DNA from: Pedococcus bigeumensis
GTDB taxonomy: Bacteria; Actinomycetota; Actinomycetes; Actinomycetales; Dermatophilaceae
Length of the DNA: 64,000 nucleotides
Direction: 5' to 3'
Assembly: GCF_006438965.1 (NCBI RefSeq)
Contig: NZ_RCZM01000001.1
Location: 249,097-313,096, forward strand
Position numbers and translations under genes: made by a program. Position 1 is the stretch's first letter, and each line of letters begins with the position of its first letter. Positions 8,652 through 17,478 of the stretch are shown one piece after another. The notes beneath the pieces are model-generated. The model did not search any database, had not been told where the DNA came from, and worked only from the letters and a program-made list of their open reading frames with translations.

Positions 8652-9886
8652 GTGCGGCGGACCCTCTCCTCGAGATCGGTCAGTGCGGTGGCAAGGGTGT
8701 GCAGTTCGGCATCGGTGGTGGGAGGTGGCCCGGCGAGCAGCGCCGCGACCTGTGCCGGCGGCATACCGGAGGCGGCAGCCGCAGCAGCCTGGACGGCCTC
8801 CGCGGCCTGGGGTGGCAGGGCGAGGCGTCGGGCCAGCCGCTCGGTGCTGCCGAGGCGCAGGATCGCCGCTGCGCGGCCGCGGTCGCGGGCCTGTCGGTAG
8901 ATCCGGCCGCGGCTCTCGGTGGTCTCGACCGCGCGCACGACGACTGGCAGCGGCTCGGTGACCAGCGCGCCCATCCGCCGCCCCCGGACGAAGGCGAGGA
9001 CCAGGATGGCGGTGGCGACCACGGCCGCCCCTGGAGCGAGCCACACGGGCCAGGCGCCGTCGGTCGGCGCACCGTCGAAGTTGGCCAGGTCGCCGATTCC
9101 CGGCTGGTACCAGAGCAGTCGGGGGGAGCGACCCAGTGCGCGGATGGCGAGGCCCGCGTGCGACTCCTCGTCGACCCACCGGTTGGTGAAGCCGCCCGAG
9201 ACTCCCAGCGCCACCACCTCGGGGTGGTCCGCAGCCGCGGGAACCGTCGCCATCGCCGCGCCGAAGCCGAAGGCGTTCGGCCCCGAGCCCGACTCGCGCT
9301 GGGTGTCACCGCTCGGGTCGGGCAGCGCGAAGCAGAGCGTCGCTGCCGTCCCGCTGCCGCGCTTGAGGGGAATCAGCCGCACGTCGACCAGGGCCGCGGT
9401 GTCATCGGCTCTGGTCACCGTGGACGTGCACCGCGCCGTGACCTTCACCATCGTGCCGAGCTCTCCCGACGTCAGCGGCAGGTCGAGGGCAGCAAGCTGG
9501 GTGGCCGACGGCGAGAGCAGCACGAGGCGATCGGCTCCCGCGGACACCTCACCCATGAGCTGAGCGCTGTCGTGACCGACGTAGGCCGAGTTGGCCATCA
9601 CGACCGTGGTGCCCGATCCGGGATCGGCCTCGGCGAGCGCGTCGACCGAACGCACGACCTGGACGTCGACGCCGTGGGCGCGCAGCACCTGGACGACGGC
9701 CTTGCCCCCGGTGGGGCCGGTGTCGTCGGGGTCGAGGACCTGGTCGGGAGCCGTCGTGGCCAGCGCCATGGTGACGAGGGCGCCGATGCCCACCGTCACC
9801 GCGAGCGCCCACACGCCGCGCCGCCGGATCCGCGTCGCACGGCTGCCCCGGGCATCGATGTCGGCAGCCCTCGTCGCGGTCGTCAC
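8648..9886 (-). CDS. DUF4350-domain membrane protein
   Basis: Start GTG 9886 overlaps the preceding stop (GTGA); 412 residues. A transmembrane helix (~26-48) is followed by a large extracytoplasmic domain. Its beginning, GGKAVVQVLRAHGVDVQVV, is the DUF4350 signature (glutamine-amidotransferase-like fold). A second helix near residue 275 (WPVWLAPGAAVVATAILVL) is followed by an Arg- and Ala-rich cytoplasmic tail. This topology matches the DUF4350 members found in actinobacterial MoxR clusters. The biochemical function is not known. Confidence 0.82.
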   Translation of the reverse strand: MTTATRAADIDARGSRATRIRRRGVWALAVTVGIGALVTMALATTAPDQVLDPDDTGPTGGKAVVQVLRAHGVDVQVVRSVDALAEADPGSGTTVVMANSAYVGHDSAQLMGEVSAGADRLVLLSPSATQLAALDLPLTSGELGTMVKVTARCTSTVTRADDTAALVDVRLIPLKRGSGTAATLCFALPDPSGDTQRESGSGPNAFGFGAAMATVPAAADHPEVVALGVSGGFTNRWVDEESHAGLAIRALGRSPRLLWYQPGIGDLANFDGAPTDGAWPVWLAPGAAVVATAILVLAFVRGRRMGALVTEPLPVVVRAVETTESRGRIYRQARDRGRAAAILRLGSTERLARRLALPPQAAEAVQAAAAAASGMPPAQVAALLAGPPPTTDAELHTLATALTDLEERVRRT

Positions 9887-10530
9887 CGGGCGACCACCTG
9901 TCCGAGCCGGGGCTTGGTCTGCAGCAGCTCCGCGTCGAGCTCGGTCGTCGCCGCGGCCTGCGCCCTCGTGGTGCGACGGTGCCCGTAGCGGACGTCGTCG
10001 AAGGACGACGCAGCGCTCGCCAGCGCCTCGGCATGGTCGGGGAACACCGGGCCGAGGGAGACCGCGACCTCGTGGGCGGTGCGGCCCGGCAGCTCGGTGA
10101 GCAGCGTGCGTTCCACCGCCGAGGCCGCCAGCGCGCGGTAGCTGTCCAGCAGGGCTGTGTCCCAGTCGCCGCGGTCGCTCGATGCGCGGGCGCGGCGCCG
10201 GTAGTCCGCGGCGCTGAGTCCCTCGTCGTCCACCGCGGCCACCGCTGTGGGGCGCCGTCGGGTCACTGACTCGGGCCGCACCAGCCGCAGCACGACCAGG
10301 GCGACGACTGCCACCACCACCACCACGACGAGCACCGCGACCCAGGAGGGCAACAGGCTGGGGCTGGAGCCGCCACCGAACAGGTGGCTGAGCCATTCGA
10401 CGAACCGCTGCCACCACGATGGCTCGGTGAGGTACTGGCCGTTCGCGAGCTCGTCACGGACCCACTGCTGGGCTTCGGGAGAGCTCGGGTCGAGGGGTGG
10501 GCCGTCGAACGGGGCGGTCAGGCAAGTCAT
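9883..10530 (-). CDS. DUF4129-domain membrane protein
   Basis: ATG 10530 overlaps the previous stop by 4 bp and gives 215 residues; an in-frame ATG eight codons upstream is less likely. An extracytoplasmic N-terminal stretch contains PSWWQRFVEWLSHLFGG, followed by one strong transmembrane helix (SWVAVLVVVVVVAVVALVVL, ~residues 62-81). The soluble C-terminal DUF4129 domain has ADYRRRARAS and a helical bundle around TAHEVAVSLG. DUF4129 occurs widely in MoxR-DUF58 operons and in some transglutaminase fusions. It is probably a membrane partner of the ATPase complex. Confidence 0.82.
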   Translation of the reverse strand: MTCLTAPFDGPPLDPSSPEAQQWVRDELANGQYLTEPSWWQRFVEWLSHLFGGGSSPSLLPSWVAVLVVVVVVAVVALVVLRLVRPESVTRRRPTAVAAVDDEGLSAADYRRRARASSDRGDWDTALLDSYRALAASAVERTLLTELPGRTAHEVAVSLGPVFPDHAEALASAASSFDDVRYGHRRTTRAQAAATTELDAELLQTKPRLGQVVAR

Positions 10531-11693
10531 CGACGCAGGGCTGCTCCCGGCCACTGCCGCGTCGCGTCATCCTGCGCGGCGGTGATCAGCTGCACGTCGA
10601 ACCCTTCACGCCGGATGCGCTGGTCGACATAGAGCAGGGCGTCGACACCGGCTGTGAACGGCGTCGTCAGGGCTCCGGTGATGAGGCCGGTGACTCCGGC
10701 GATCACGGACTGCCAGACGAACATGTCGGAGGGGTCACCGGTGCCGATCACGCCGAAGGTGCCGATGATCGACAGGGGCACCGTCAGGATCTGGGCGGCG
10801 ATCCCGACGATGATGCCGGTGAGGATCCGGATCCCGAGGACCCGCCAGAACTGGCTACCCGACGTCAGTCGCCACGACCTCGCGATGCCCTGACCGACGC
10901 TTGCCTTCTCCAGCACGACAGCGACGCCGACGAAGGCCAGCCGGGTCGAGAGGAACAGGGCGAGGGCGATGGCGACCAGGGCTGCGCCCAGCGTCAGCAC
11001 GACGGCGCCGGCGATGCCGGAGTCGTTCCCACCCGTCGTGGCCGCGACGAGCGCGAGGACGGGCAGGACGAGCACTGCGGCGAGCGCGAGGGTGATGGCC
11101 AGACCGGTCACGATCGTGGCGCCGACGAGGGCGGGCAGCCGACCGCGAGTGCCCTCCCAGGTCTGGCCGGCGGTGACCTTGCGGCCCATCACGGCCTGGC
11201 TGATGACGAACGCGACGAACCCGGTCAGCAGGATCGCCGACAGGGACGTCCCGAGGGACGGCACCACGGAGCCGATGGTGCCGGCCACCGGGAAGACGTC
11301 CTCGGTCGACTCGAAGTCCAGCGACTCCTGGGAGGCGATCCAGGCGCCCAGGGCCGTCGTGGGCACCAGGAAGATCAGGGTGGTGACGAAGGCCAGTCCC
11401 ATGGTGGCGGCGACATTGCCGCGGATGGCCTTGATCACGGCGCCGTAGAGGTCGCTGAGGTTCAGCGGCCGCAACGGGATCACGCCGGGACGGAACTCCA
11501 TCGCCGGGTGCGCGTAGCCCGGGGACATGGGCGCGAAGCCCTGCCCTGGCGGCGGCCCCATCGGTGGCCCGGATTGCTGGCCGGGTTGGTGTCCGGGAGG
11601 TGCAGCAGGGTATGCCGCCTGCCCACCTGCCGGGGTGGCCACCGGTTCTGCCGGCCCACTGGTCCCAGGAGCCACCCACTGCGGGTCGGTCAT
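10527..11693 (-). CDS. Polytopic membrane protein, glycerophosphodiesterase-membrane-domain-like
   Basis: The 388-residue protein starts at ATG 11693, about 10 nt after a GAGGGGG ribosome-binding site. A Pro/Gly/Gln-rich cytoplasmic N-terminus (~1-75) precedes six or seven hydrophobic helices. PLNLSDLYGAVIKAIRGN and the late motif SWRLTSGSQFWRVLGI are characteristic of the family annotated after the membrane domain of glycerophosphoryl diester phosphodiesterase. No catalytic phosphodiesterase domain is present. It is first in the MoxR operon; a TAGGGT box about 30 bp upstream (around 11725) may be its -10. Confidence 0.75.
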   Translation of the reverse strand: MTDPQWVAPGTSGPAEPVATPAGGQAAYPAAPPGHQPGQQSGPPMGPPPGQGFAPMSPGYAHPAMEFRPGVIPLRPLNLSDLYGAVIKAIRGNVAATMGLAFVTTLIFLVPTTALGAWIASQESLDFESTEDVFPVAGTIGSVVPSLGTSLSAILLTGFVAFVISQAVMGRKVTAGQTWEGTRGRLPALVGATIVTGLAITLALAAVLVLPVLALVAATTGGNDSGIAGAVVLTLGAALVAIALALFLSTRLAFVGVAVVLEKASVGQGIARSWRLTSGSQFWRVLGIRILTGIIVGIAAQILTVPLSIIGTFGVIGTGDPSDMFVWQSVIAGVTGLITGALTTPFTAGVDALLYVDQRIRREGFDVQLITAAQDDATRQWPGAALRR

Positions 11694-11856
11694 GTGCGCA
11701 CATCCCCCTCGCTGACGTGGTGGAACCCTAACAAGCCGAGGTGCCCTCTGGGCCCCGAGCCACGAGATTCGGCGCGCGTCGCGCGGTTGGTGCGCCCGCG
11801 GCATACCCGGTCACGCCGTGGCACAGGGCGGCTGGTGTGGGCTCGCGTGGACGCGG

Positions 11857-12462
11857 TCAGCGGGCGAGGGCGGACAGGAGGGGTTCGAGGTCCTTGGCCC
11901 GGGCGGACGCCGCGCCGAGGGACTCCTGGCGCGCCACGACCCTGGGCTCGTCCCGCATCAGGGCCAGGCCGCGGCGGACCAGCGTCCACGGCGGCTTGCG
12001 GTGCTCGGTCAGGTCGCGCAGTAGCCGCCAGACGAAGGTGACCAGGCGGTGGTGGTGCACGCAGTAGGCGCCGGCGAGCAGGCCGCGCGCCCGGAGGTCG
12101 GCGATGATCTCGGCGGCGAAGATGCCCTCGGCAAGGATGAGGTCGTGTGGAGCGGCGTGCACCGTCGTGGTGTCGACGGCCCGGCTGCGAGAGATGTCGT
12201 AGACAGGGGTCTTCACCTCACCGGTCTGGACCAGGGTGGCGAGCGCGGCGACGGCGGCGTCGCGGTTCCACGAGTCGGGGTGGTCCCAGTCGACGATGCC
12301 CAGCTCCTTGCTGCGCGGCATCGCCGGGTCGTCCTCGTCGCCGTAGAAGTCGTCGAGGCGGATGATCGGCCAGCCGTGTGCGGTCTGGAGCCGGGCGGCG
12401 AGCCGGGACTTCCCGGCGCCGCTGGGACCGGCAAGGACCACCACCCGGGCGGTGGTGTCCAC
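11857..12462 (-). CDS. Uridine kinase-like P-loop NTPase
   Basis: The protein (201 residues from GTG 12462; TTG 12483 is an alternative that nearly abuts the preceding stop) has Walker A GPSGAGKS, the acceptor-site motif IIRLDDFYGDEDDP, WDHPDSWN and LILAEGIFAAEI. These are features of the uridine kinase/phosphoribulokinase family. It probably phosphorylates a nucleoside such as uridine or cytidine using NTP. It is last in a run with two aldehyde dehydrogenases and deoC, fitting nucleoside salvage. The 163 bp upstream of the neighbouring membrane-protein gene hold only that gene's promoter and one octamer copy. Confidence 0.8.
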   Translation of the reverse strand: MDTTARVVVLAGPSGAGKSRLAARLQTAHGWPIIRLDDFYGDEDDPAMPRSKELGIVDWDHPDSWNRDAAVAALATLVQTGEVKTPVYDISRSRAVDTTTVHAAPHDLILAEGIFAAEIIADLRARGLLAGAYCVHHHRLVTFVWRLLRDLTEHRKPPWTLVRRGLALMRDEPRVVARQESLGAASARAKDLEPLLSALAR

Positions 12463-12487
12463 GTCCGGTGACGGTGCGGTCAAGGGG

Positions 12488-13405
12488 TCAGCGGCCCTTG
12501 GGGTGCCAGACCGTCTTGGTCTCGAGGAAGGGGGTGATCCGCGACAGGTCAGGGGTGCGCGACCAGTCGGGCTCGACGGCGTCGGCGCCCTCACCGGCCG
12601 GACGGACCACGCGCTTGAGGTTCTCGGCGGCAGCGAGCTCGAGGTCGCCCCACTTGAGTCCCTCGGCGTCGGCCGCACCGGTCAGGTCGATCGCGTTGAC
12701 GTCGCGGTGCGAGGCGAGCCACGGCGCGACCTCGGCAGTGCGACCGGTGATCAGGTTGATCACCCCGCCGGGGACGTCGGAGGTGGCCAGCGCCTCGGAG
12801 AGCGTGATGGCCGGCAGCGGGCGCAGCTCACTCGTCAGGACGACGGCGGTGTTGCCGGAGCAGATCACCGGAGCGAGGACCGAGACGAGGCCGAGCAGCG
12901 AACTCCGTTGCGGCGCAAGGACAGCCACGACACCGGTCGGCTCGGGTGCCGAGATGTCGAAGTAGGGTCCGGCGACGGGGTTGAGCCCACCGAGGATCTG
13001 CGCGAGCTTGTCGGTCCACCCGGCATACCAGACCCAGCGGTCGATGGCCTGGGAGACGATGGTCTCGGCACGACGCTCGGCCACGCCCTCACTGGCGCGC
13101 ACCTCGTCGACGAACTGGGACCGACGTCCCTCCATCACCTCGGCAACGCGATAGAGCACCTGACCACGGTTGTATGCCGTGGCGCCGGCCCAGCCCGCGA
13201 ACGCGCCACGGGCGGCGACCACGGCGTCCCGGGCGTCCTTGCGTGAGCCCTGGGCGGCGTTGGCCAGGAACCTGCCGCGGCCGTCGACGACCTCGTAGGA
13301 ACGGCCCGACTCGGAGCGGGGGAACTTGCCGCCGATGTAGAGCTTGTAGGTCTTGCGCACATCGACGCGCGTGCCTGTGCCTGCGGACTGCGCCGTGGGG
13401 CTCAC
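12488..13405 (-). CDS. Half-length aldehyde dehydrogenase homologue lacking the catalytic cysteine
   Basis: GTG 13405 overlaps the stop of the full-length enzyme (GTGA) and gives 305 residues, against about 480 for the family. It aligns with the N-terminal, NAD-binding part of ALDH: KLYIGGKFPRSESG at the start, GVVAVLAPQRSSLLGLVSVL in place of the usual PWNFP region, CSGNTAVVL, and DVPGGVINLITGR. The ELGGK motif has become ELAAAEN, and the whole catalytic-Cys and oligomerisation part is absent. The frame is intact and coupled to its neighbour, so I read it as a maintained non-catalytic partner, not a decaying gene. Its role is unknown. Confidence 0.82.
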   Translation of the reverse strand: MSPTAQSAGTGTRVDVRKTYKLYIGGKFPRSESGRSYEVVDGRGRFLANAAQGSRKDARDAVVAARGAFAGWAGATAYNRGQVLYRVAEVMEGRRSQFVDEVRASEGVAERRAETIVSQAIDRWVWYAGWTDKLAQILGGLNPVAGPYFDISAPEPTGVVAVLAPQRSSLLGLVSVLAPVICSGNTAVVLTSELRPLPAITLSEALATSDVPGGVINLITGRTAEVAPWLASHRDVNAIDLTGAADAEGLKWGDLELAAAENLKRVVRPAGEGADAVEPDWSRTPDLSRITPFLETKTVWHPKGR

Positions 13406-14850
13406 TTGCTGTCTCCCGTCGTGACGTAGGCGGAGAGGCCGTGGCGGCCACCCTCCCGGCCGTAGCCGGACTCCTTGTAGCCACCGAAGGGGCTGGTCGG
13501 GTCGAACTTGTTGAACGTGTTGGCCCAGACGACGCCGGCGCGGAGCTGGTCGGCCATCCAGAGGATGCGCGAGCCCTTCTCGGTCCAGATGCCGGCGGAC
13601 AGGCCGTAGGGGGTGTTGTTGGCCTTGGCGACGGCCTCGTGCGGCGTGCGGAAGGTCAGCACCGACAGGACCGGTCCGAAGATCTCCTCCTGGGCGATCC
13701 GGTGGCCCTGGCTGACGCCGGTGAACACCGTCGGCCGGAACCAGAAGCCCTTGCTGGGCAGCTCGCAGCCGTTGTCCCAGCGCTCGGCGCCCTCGGCCTC
13801 GCCGGCCGCGGTCAGCTCGACGATCCGCTGGAGCTGGGCCTTGGAGTTGATCGCGCCGACGTCGGTGTTCTTGTCGAGCGGGTCGCCCACGCGCAGCGTC
13901 TCGAGGCGGCGCTTGAGCCGCTTCTCGACGTCGGCCGCGATGTTCTCCTGCACGAGCAGGCGCGACCCGGCGCAGCAGACGTGGCCCTGGTTGAAGAAGA
14001 TGCCGTTGACGATGCCCTCGACGGCCTGGTCGAGCGGTGCGTCGTCGAAGACGATGTTGGCCGCCTTGCCGCCGAGCTCGAGGGTGGCCTTCTTGCGGGT
14101 GCCGGCGATCGAGCGAGCGATCATCTTGCCGACGCCCGTGGAGCCGGTGAACGCGAGCTTGTCGATGTCGGGGTGGTCGACGATGGCCTGGCCGGTCGCA
14201 CCAGCGCCGGTGATGATGTTGACGACACCCGGGGGCAGGTCGGCCTGCTGGACCACCTCGGCGAAGAGCAGCGCGGTGAGCGGGGTGGTCTCGGCCGGCT
14301 TGAGGACCACGGTGTTGCCGGTGGCGAGCGCCGGGGCGATTTTCCACGCGAGCATGAGGATCGGGAAGTTCCACGGGATGACCTGGCCCACGACTCCGTG
14401 CGGGCGGGGGTTGGTGCCCAGGCCGGCGTAGTCGAGCTTGTCGGCCCAGCCTGCGTGGTAGAAGAAGTGCGCCGCGGCCAGGGGCACGTCGACGTCGCGG
14501 CTCTCCTTGATCGGCTTGCCGTTGTCGAGGCTCTCCAGCACGGCGAACTCGCGGGCGCGCTCCTGGAGGATGCGGGCAATGCGGAAGAGGTACTTGCCGC
14601 GGTCGGCGCCGGACATCCGGCCCCAGACGCCGTTGTAGGCCCGGCGAGCGGCAGCCACGGCGCGGTCGACGTCCGCGTCGCTCGCTGAGGTGATCTCCGC
14701 GAGGACCTCCTCGGTGGCGGGGCTGATCGACTTGAAGGCCGAGCCGCCCTGCGACTCGGTGAACTCACCGTTGATGAACAACCCGTAGGAGGGCTTGATG
14801 TCGACGACCGCGCGGGACTCCGGTGCCGGTGCGTACTCGAACTTGGCCAT
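13402..14850 (-). CDS. Aldehyde dehydrogenase, full length
   Basis: The 482-residue NAD(P)-dependent aldehyde dehydrogenase has the oxyanion-hole Asn in PWNFP (N161), the general base Glu in LELGGK (E258), and the nucleophilic Cys in GHVCCAGS (C292). It also has the C-terminal EEIFGPV and SPFGGYKESG motifs. ATG 14850 follows a GAGGAA ribosome-binding site by about 9 nt. It lies downstream of deoC, whose products are glyceraldehyde-3-phosphate and acetaldehyde. Oxidation of acetaldehyde, or of a deoxyribose-derived aldehyde, is therefore a plausible role, but the substrate is not evident from sequence. Confidence 0.92.
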   Translation of the reverse strand: MAKFEYAPAPESRAVVDIKPSYGLFINGEFTESQGGSAFKSISPATEEVLAEITSASDADVDRAVAAARRAYNGVWGRMSGADRGKYLFRIARILQERAREFAVLESLDNGKPIKESRDVDVPLAAAHFFYHAGWADKLDYAGLGTNPRPHGVVGQVIPWNFPILMLAWKIAPALATGNTVVLKPAETTPLTALLFAEVVQQADLPPGVVNIITGAGATGQAIVDHPDIDKLAFTGSTGVGKMIARSIAGTRKKATLELGGKAANIVFDDAPLDQAVEGIVNGIFFNQGHVCCAGSRLLVQENIAADVEKRLKRRLETLRVGDPLDKNTDVGAINSKAQLQRIVELTAAGEAEGAERWDNGCELPSKGFWFRPTVFTGVSQGHRIAQEEIFGPVLSVLTFRTPHEAVAKANNTPYGLSAGIWTEKGSRILWMADQLRAGVVWANTFNKFDPTSPFGGYKESGYGREGGRHGLSAYVTTGDSK

Positions 14851-14943
14851 GGCTTCAGGTTCCTCAGGATCCGTCGGGTGCGGTGGGCTGATGGGGGGTG
14901 CGGACGGTGCGGACGGCGTGGACGGTCATGGGGGCTCGCCTGC

Positions 14944-15960
14944 TCAGTAGAGGCTGGGCGAGTCGTCGGTGACGTAGTCAGCGCCGGAGTAGGCACCGAT
15001 CGCCATCCGCTGGCGTTGCAGGATGAGGTCGTTGAGCAGGCTCGAGGCGCCGAAGCGGAACCAGTGCGGGTCGAGCCAGTCGTCGCCGGCGATCTCGCTG
15101 ACGGTCACGAGGAACTTGAGGGCGTCCTTGCTGGTGCGGATGCCACCGGCCGGCTTGACCCCGACCATCTCGCCGGTGAGGTCGCGCCAGTCGCGGACGG
15201 CCTCGAGCATGACCAGCGTGACGGGCAGCGTCGCGGCGGGGGACACCTTGCCCGTGGAGGTCTTGATGAAGTCACCGCCGGCCAGCATCGACAGCCAGGC
15301 CGCGCGTCGGACGTTGTCGTAGGTGACGAGCTCGCCGGTCTCCATGATCACCTTGAGCCGCGCTCGCGAACCGTCCTTGCGGACGCACGCCTCGGCGACC
15401 TCGGCGATCTCGCGGAACACCGTGAGGTAGTCACCGGACAGGAAGGCCCCGCGGTCGATGACCATGTCGATCTCGTCGGCCCCGGCACTGACGGCGTCGC
15501 GAGTGTCGGCCAGCTTGACCGGCATCAGCGCTCGACCGCTGGGGAACGCGGTGGCCACGGAGGCGACCTTGACGCCGCTCTGGCCGAGCGCGTCCTTGGC
15601 AGTGGCGACCATGTCTCCGTAGACGCAGACGGCTGCGGGGCGCGGGGTGTCGGGGAGGGTGGGGTCGGGGTGGATGGCCTTGGCGCACAGACCGCGGACC
15701 TTGCCCGCGGTATCGGCACCCTCGAGGGTCGTCAGGTCGATCATCGAGATCGCCAGGTCGATGCCCCAGGCCTTGGCGGTGGTCTTGATCGACCGGGTGC
15801 CGAGGCCCGCCGCTCGGGCCTCGCAGCCGACCTGGTCGACTCCGGGCAGTGCGTGCAACCAGCTCGTGAGGGCCGCGTTGCTGAGCCGGGAGACGCCGAG
15901 GAGATCGCGGGCCCTGGCCGTCGCGTCGACGGAAGGGACCGCAGCTGTGGGGGTGCTCAC
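14944..15960 (-). CDS. deoC: Deoxyribose-phosphate aldolase
   Basis: This 338-residue class I aldolase cleaves 2-deoxyribose-5-phosphate to glyceraldehyde-3-phosphate and acetaldehyde. The Schiff-base lysine lies in GGDFIKTSTGK (K233), the proton-relay lysine in VGVKPAGGIR (K269), and the acidic residue in ADEIDMV. It belongs to the longer, eukaryote-like DERA subfamily. It leads a gene run with two aldehyde dehydrogenases and a uridine kinase-like protein; purine nucleoside phosphorylase and a phosphomutase lie 3-5 kb away. GTG 15960 has TAGGAT 6 nt upstream, so the transcript is probably leaderless. Confidence 0.93.
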   Translation of the reverse strand: MSTPTAAVPSVDATARARDLLGVSRLSNAALTSWLHALPGVDQVGCEARAAGLGTRSIKTTAKAWGIDLAISMIDLTTLEGADTAGKVRGLCAKAIHPDPTLPDTPRPAAVCVYGDMVATAKDALGQSGVKVASVATAFPSGRALMPVKLADTRDAVSAGADEIDMVIDRGAFLSGDYLTVFREIAEVAEACVRKDGSRARLKVIMETGELVTYDNVRRAAWLSMLAGGDFIKTSTGKVSPAATLPVTLVMLEAVRDWRDLTGEMVGVKPAGGIRTSKDALKFLVTVSEIAGDDWLDPHWFRFGASSLLNDLILQRQRMAIGAYSGADYVTDDSPSLY

Positions 15961-15966
15961 CGAGCA

Positions 15967-15972
15967 ATCCTA
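15967..15972 (-). promoter_or_regulatory. -10 box of deoC (leaderless)
   Basis: TAGGAT on the minus strand is separated by 6 nt from GTG 15960. No ribosome-binding site fits. Confidence 0.6.
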
Positions 15973-16008
15973 GCCGTGTCCCACCCACTGGTCAGACCCC
16001 GTGGCCCC

Positions 16009-17250
16009 TCAGTCTGCGGGGCCTGATCCGAGGGTGACGGTCGCGGTGTGGGCCGTGCCGGACGCATCGGTCCAGGTGACCGAGACCCGGTCGCCCGCGT
16101 CATGGGTAGCCAGGGCTGCGGTGAGGTCGGCTGAGCTGCCGATCGCCTTGCCACCCACCCCGGTGATGGTCGAGCCGGCCGTGATGCCTGCCTTCTGCGC
16201 GGCGGACCCGCTGACCACTCCGTCGACCGCAGCGCCTGTCGACCCGCTGCTGGAGGCGCCGAGGCCGCTGTCCTGCTGGCCGAAGCCGTTCGCGGAGGCC
16301 GACGCGGTCTGGATGCCGAGGAACGCGGGGACGCCCTGGTGGATCGTCGCGTTGTCGACTCCTGACGTGATCTGGTCGGCCACCGCCAGGGCCGTGTCGA
16401 TGGGGATGGCGTAACCGGCCACGGTCTGCCCGCTGCGTCCGCTGGTCTGCGCTGCGGTGTCGATCCCGACGACCTGGCCCTGCGCGTCGTGGAGGGGGCC
16501 GCCGGAGTCGCCGGCCTCGATGGCTGCGTTCGTCATGATGAGTCCGGTGAGGTCCTCGCTGTCGGTCCCCGTGCCGTCACTGGCGGTGATGTCCTGGTTG
16601 AGGGCGGTCACCTGACCCGTGGCCGCGGACGTCCCGTCCTCGTTGCCGGCGTTGCCGACCCCCGTGATCGCGTCACCTACCTGCAGGGAGGTGGACTCAC
16701 CGACGTCCACCGTTGCGAGCCCGGTCGCGCCCGAGAGCTGCAGGACCGCCACGTCGTTCGTCGGGCTCGTGCCCACCACCTTCGCGGAGTAGCTGCGACC
16801 GGTCGACAGGACGGTGACCTCGATGCTGGTTGCGCCGTCGACCACGTGGTTGTTGGTCAGCACCTCGCCCGCGGACGTGAGCACCATCCCGGTCCCGGCC
16901 GCCTCGCCCTGGTCGTACCCCACCGTCGTGACGATGTCGACCACGCCCACGAGCTGACTCGCAGTGGCCTCCGTGGTCGTCCCGGTCGTGGTCGTCCCAT
17001 CCGTGGTTGCCGGGGCCGTCCCGGACGCTCCGGTGTCCCCGGAGCCGGGAACCGCACCCCAAGTGCGCCCGCCCCGCGTCCCGTAGCCGTCGGCATACGG
17101 GTTGGTCACACTGCTGATGCTCGTGCCCGCGGCCGAGCCGGCTGCGCTGGCGTTGCTCGCGAGTTGCGCGCCGCCGATGGCGATCGCTGCGGCGGAGGCG
17201 ATGCCGGCTGCGCCGAGGAGGAGGGGGAGGGGGCGTCTGCTCAGCTTCAT
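16009..17250 (-). CDS. Secreted HtrA/DegP-type serine protease with PDZ domain
   Basis: Start ATG 17250 follows GAAGGTGAG and gives 413 residues. A signal peptide or anchor (MKLSRRPLPLLLG, hydrophobic to ~30) is followed by a Gly/Thr/Ser-rich linker (~40-97). The trypsin-like domain has its triad at H135 (LTNNHVV), D166 (NDVAVLQL) and S249 (AGDSGGPL). A C-terminal PDZ domain covers about 320-410 (AQKAGITAGSTITGVGG). HtrA proteases handle misfolded envelope proteins. The gene diverges from the DUF222-HNH gene; the 228-bp intergenic region contains a consensus DnaA box. Confidence 0.92.
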   Translation of the reverse strand: MKLSRRPLPLLLGAAGIASAAAIAIGGAQLASNASAAGSAAGTSISSVTNPYADGYGTRGGRTWGAVPGSGDTGASGTAPATTDGTTTTGTTTEATASQLVGVVDIVTTVGYDQGEAAGTGMVLTSAGEVLTNNHVVDGATSIEVTVLSTGRSYSAKVVGTSPTNDVAVLQLSGATGLATVDVGESTSLQVGDAITGVGNAGNEDGTSAATGQVTALNQDITASDGTGTDSEDLTGLIMTNAAIEAGDSGGPLHDAQGQVVGIDTAAQTSGRSGQTVAGYAIPIDTALAVADQITSGVDNATIHQGVPAFLGIQTASASANGFGQQDSGLGASSSGSTGAAVDGVVSGSAAQKAGITAGSTITGVGGKAIGSSADLTAALATHDAGDRVSVTWTDASGTAHTATVTLGSGPAD

Positions 17251-17383
17251 GGTGCTCACCTTCGAGGTGCTGTGGGTCGTGGTCTCAGGACCTACGACAC
17301 GCCCCCGAGGTGGTGCCGCGCTGTGCCGCACCTTTGGGTTTCCTGTGACCGGGTGTGGGTAGCTGGACGGCTCGTCCGTTGGT

Positions 17384-17392
17384 TGTGGACAA
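17384..17392 (-). promoter_or_regulatory. Consensus DnaA box
   Basis: TGTGGACAA is the exact complement of the DnaA box TTGTCCACA. It sits inside the inverted repeat GTTGTGGACAAC, between the divergent protease and HNH genes. A single box may bind DnaA for regulation; it is not an origin. Confidence 0.45.
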
Positions 17393-17466
17393 CTGACGCC
17401 GTATCTGCGCGAAATCTGTTGCAGCCCAGTGGATTTCGACATGATTGGGTTGTCAGACCCTGTTGC

Positions 17467-17472
17467 TAGGTT
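17467..17472 (+). promoter_or_regulatory. -10 box of the DUF222-HNH gene (leaderless)
   Basis: TAGGTT lies 6 nt before ATG 17479. There is no purine-rich ribosome-binding site. Confidence 0.6.
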
Positions 17473-17478
17473 TGTTTC

